From Opitutaceae bacterium (GTDB lineage: Bacteria; Verrucomicrobiota; Verrucomicrobiia; Opitutales; Opitutaceae), in the NCBI GenBank assembly GCA_947471115.1, contig CANIXX010000006.1:1-32480 (forward strand): 32,480 nucleotides of DNA. The letters are read 5' to 3'. Numbering within the stretch: position 1 is the stretch's first letter; each line of letters opens with the position of its first letter. This document shows positions 31,816 through 32,480 of this stretch, piece after piece. Position numbers and translations under genes: made by a program. The notes under the pieces were generated by a model, which saw only the letters and a list, made by a program, of their open reading frames with translations, had not been told where the DNA came from and did not search any database.

Positions 31816-32480
31816 GTGGCCACGTTGACTAAAACAAAACCGCCGTCAACGGACCCGCTGGCTGGGGCTCGATTAGAGACTGGATTACACATTGGCGTTA
31901 TCCGTCATCATGAGCGAAAAAACGTGGTACAGGTTCTATCGAAACCAATCATACAACCGGAATTAAACCTTTATGGTTATTAGTTTCATGTTCGCACGTC
32001 TGAATTCCAGCGTGGCACCGATAATTAGGCGAAAGATGCTGGAGCAGATAATCGTGGCTGAATCCCTTAGCTGCACTATGCACTAACTAGCGCTTCGATC
32101 GGGTGAGCTGAAAAATTAGAAGCCGAATAGGTCGAGGCATATCGCGATGAGCGGCTCCGGAGTTCATGGTTAAAAGCCCCTCACCGGAAACGCGGTACAG
32201 CACAACATAACAGCAAGTACCGAATTGTACTTGGGGTCGCAGCCGCCTGAAGTGAATGCGGTTCGAGCAAGGCCAATCAGGAATTTTCCACATCACTAGG
32301 TAGCGCAAAAAGAGTACCTCGGTGAGTTATTGCCATCCATGGAGTGTTGCACGGTCACCGAAGGATCACGAATAAACCTCCCCGCGTTTTACCCTGAATA
32401 ATCTGGGGGCCAGCGTGTCGTTAATGGACGCGGTATCACCGAAACCGACGAGAACGGAAAAAGAAACTAGGGAACAAACC
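31816..32480. other. Non-coding or unassigned region upstream of moxR to the window edge
   Basis: No gene is supported in these 665 bases. Base composition is visibly less GC-rich than the rest of the window, and stop codons are frequent in all frames. Short open frames at 31771-31983 (plus) and 32087-32308 (minus) lack family features. The region must hold the moxR promoter. The remainder could be decayed DNA or the flank of a feature beyond the window edge. Confidence 0.45.

Noticed and set aside
32258-32275. GGTTCGAGC resembling a tRNA T-loop
   Set aside because: The flanking bases do not form the five-pair T stem, and no anticodon or acceptor stem can be placed.
32087-32308. Possible 73-residue minus-strand gene near the window edge
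   Set aside because: It would start with TTG, has scattered Cys/Trp/Arg and no fold-like pattern or family signature, in a region where every frame is broken.
32402-32470. Peptide NGRGITETDENGK resembling an Rhs/YD-repeat
   Set aside because: Only 22 codons lie between two stop codons, with no neighbouring repeat. The similarity is most likely chance.

Overview
The window is GC-rich, densely coding bacterial chromosome with no phage, integrase, transposase, CRISPR array, rRNA or tRNA that I can see. The gene set fits a saccharolytic member of the Verrucomicrobiota, most likely Opitutaceae-like: a class II xylose isomerase/xylulokinase/AraC cluster, a plant/cyanobacterial-type ADP-glucose pyrophosphorylase, a MoxR-DUF58-transglutaminase cluster, and almost no Shine-Dalgarno sequences. 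The taxonomic placement is inference from gene content, not from a marker search.

Layout. 1-5100: minus-strand genes for an FtsX-type ABC permease, a quinone-oxidoreductase-like MDR protein, an iron-dependent alcohol dehydrogenase and a nitroreductase, with a small plus-strand pseudouridine synthase (RluE-like) between them. 5274-9214: murJ (lipid II flippase, minus) diverges from pta (plus); pta is followed by a separate gene for the P-loop/DRTGG half that is fused to Pta in enterobacteria. 9371-12097: a PAS-containing hybrid histidine kinase with its own receiver. 12204-16173: the xylose module on the minus strand in transcription order araC-type regulator, xylB, xylA. 16235-17598: a small conserved-looking unknown protein divergent from serine acetyltransferase. 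17736-22510: glgC (minus) divergent from glmS-trpE (plus). 22960-25255: a lipoprotein M48 protease and an M20 dipeptidase. 25407-27285: a DacF/PBP5-type carboxypeptidase (minus) divergent from a YaaH-family acetate transporter (plus). 27335-31815: moxR, DUF58 and transglutaminase genes in one minus-strand cluster. 31816-32480 is a less GC-rich stretch with no convincing gene.

How the parts fit. The xyl module takes D-xylose to xylulose-5-phosphate, probably under its own AraC-type activator. Pta, its split regulatory-like partner and the YaaH transporter point to acetate/acetyl-phosphate metabolism, although ackA is not in the window. murJ, glmS and dacF serve the cell wall, and glgC serves glycogen storage.

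Beyond the genes, the main structures are: two copies of one dispersed inverted-repeat element about 21 kb apart sharing a 36-base exact match; a different inverted repeat between xylB and xylA; three good terminator-like hairpins at convergent gene ends; three TAGGGT(T/A)-type repeats in the glgC/glmS divergent promoter region; and a strong tendency for start codons to be preceded by CC rather than by a ribosome-binding purine tract.
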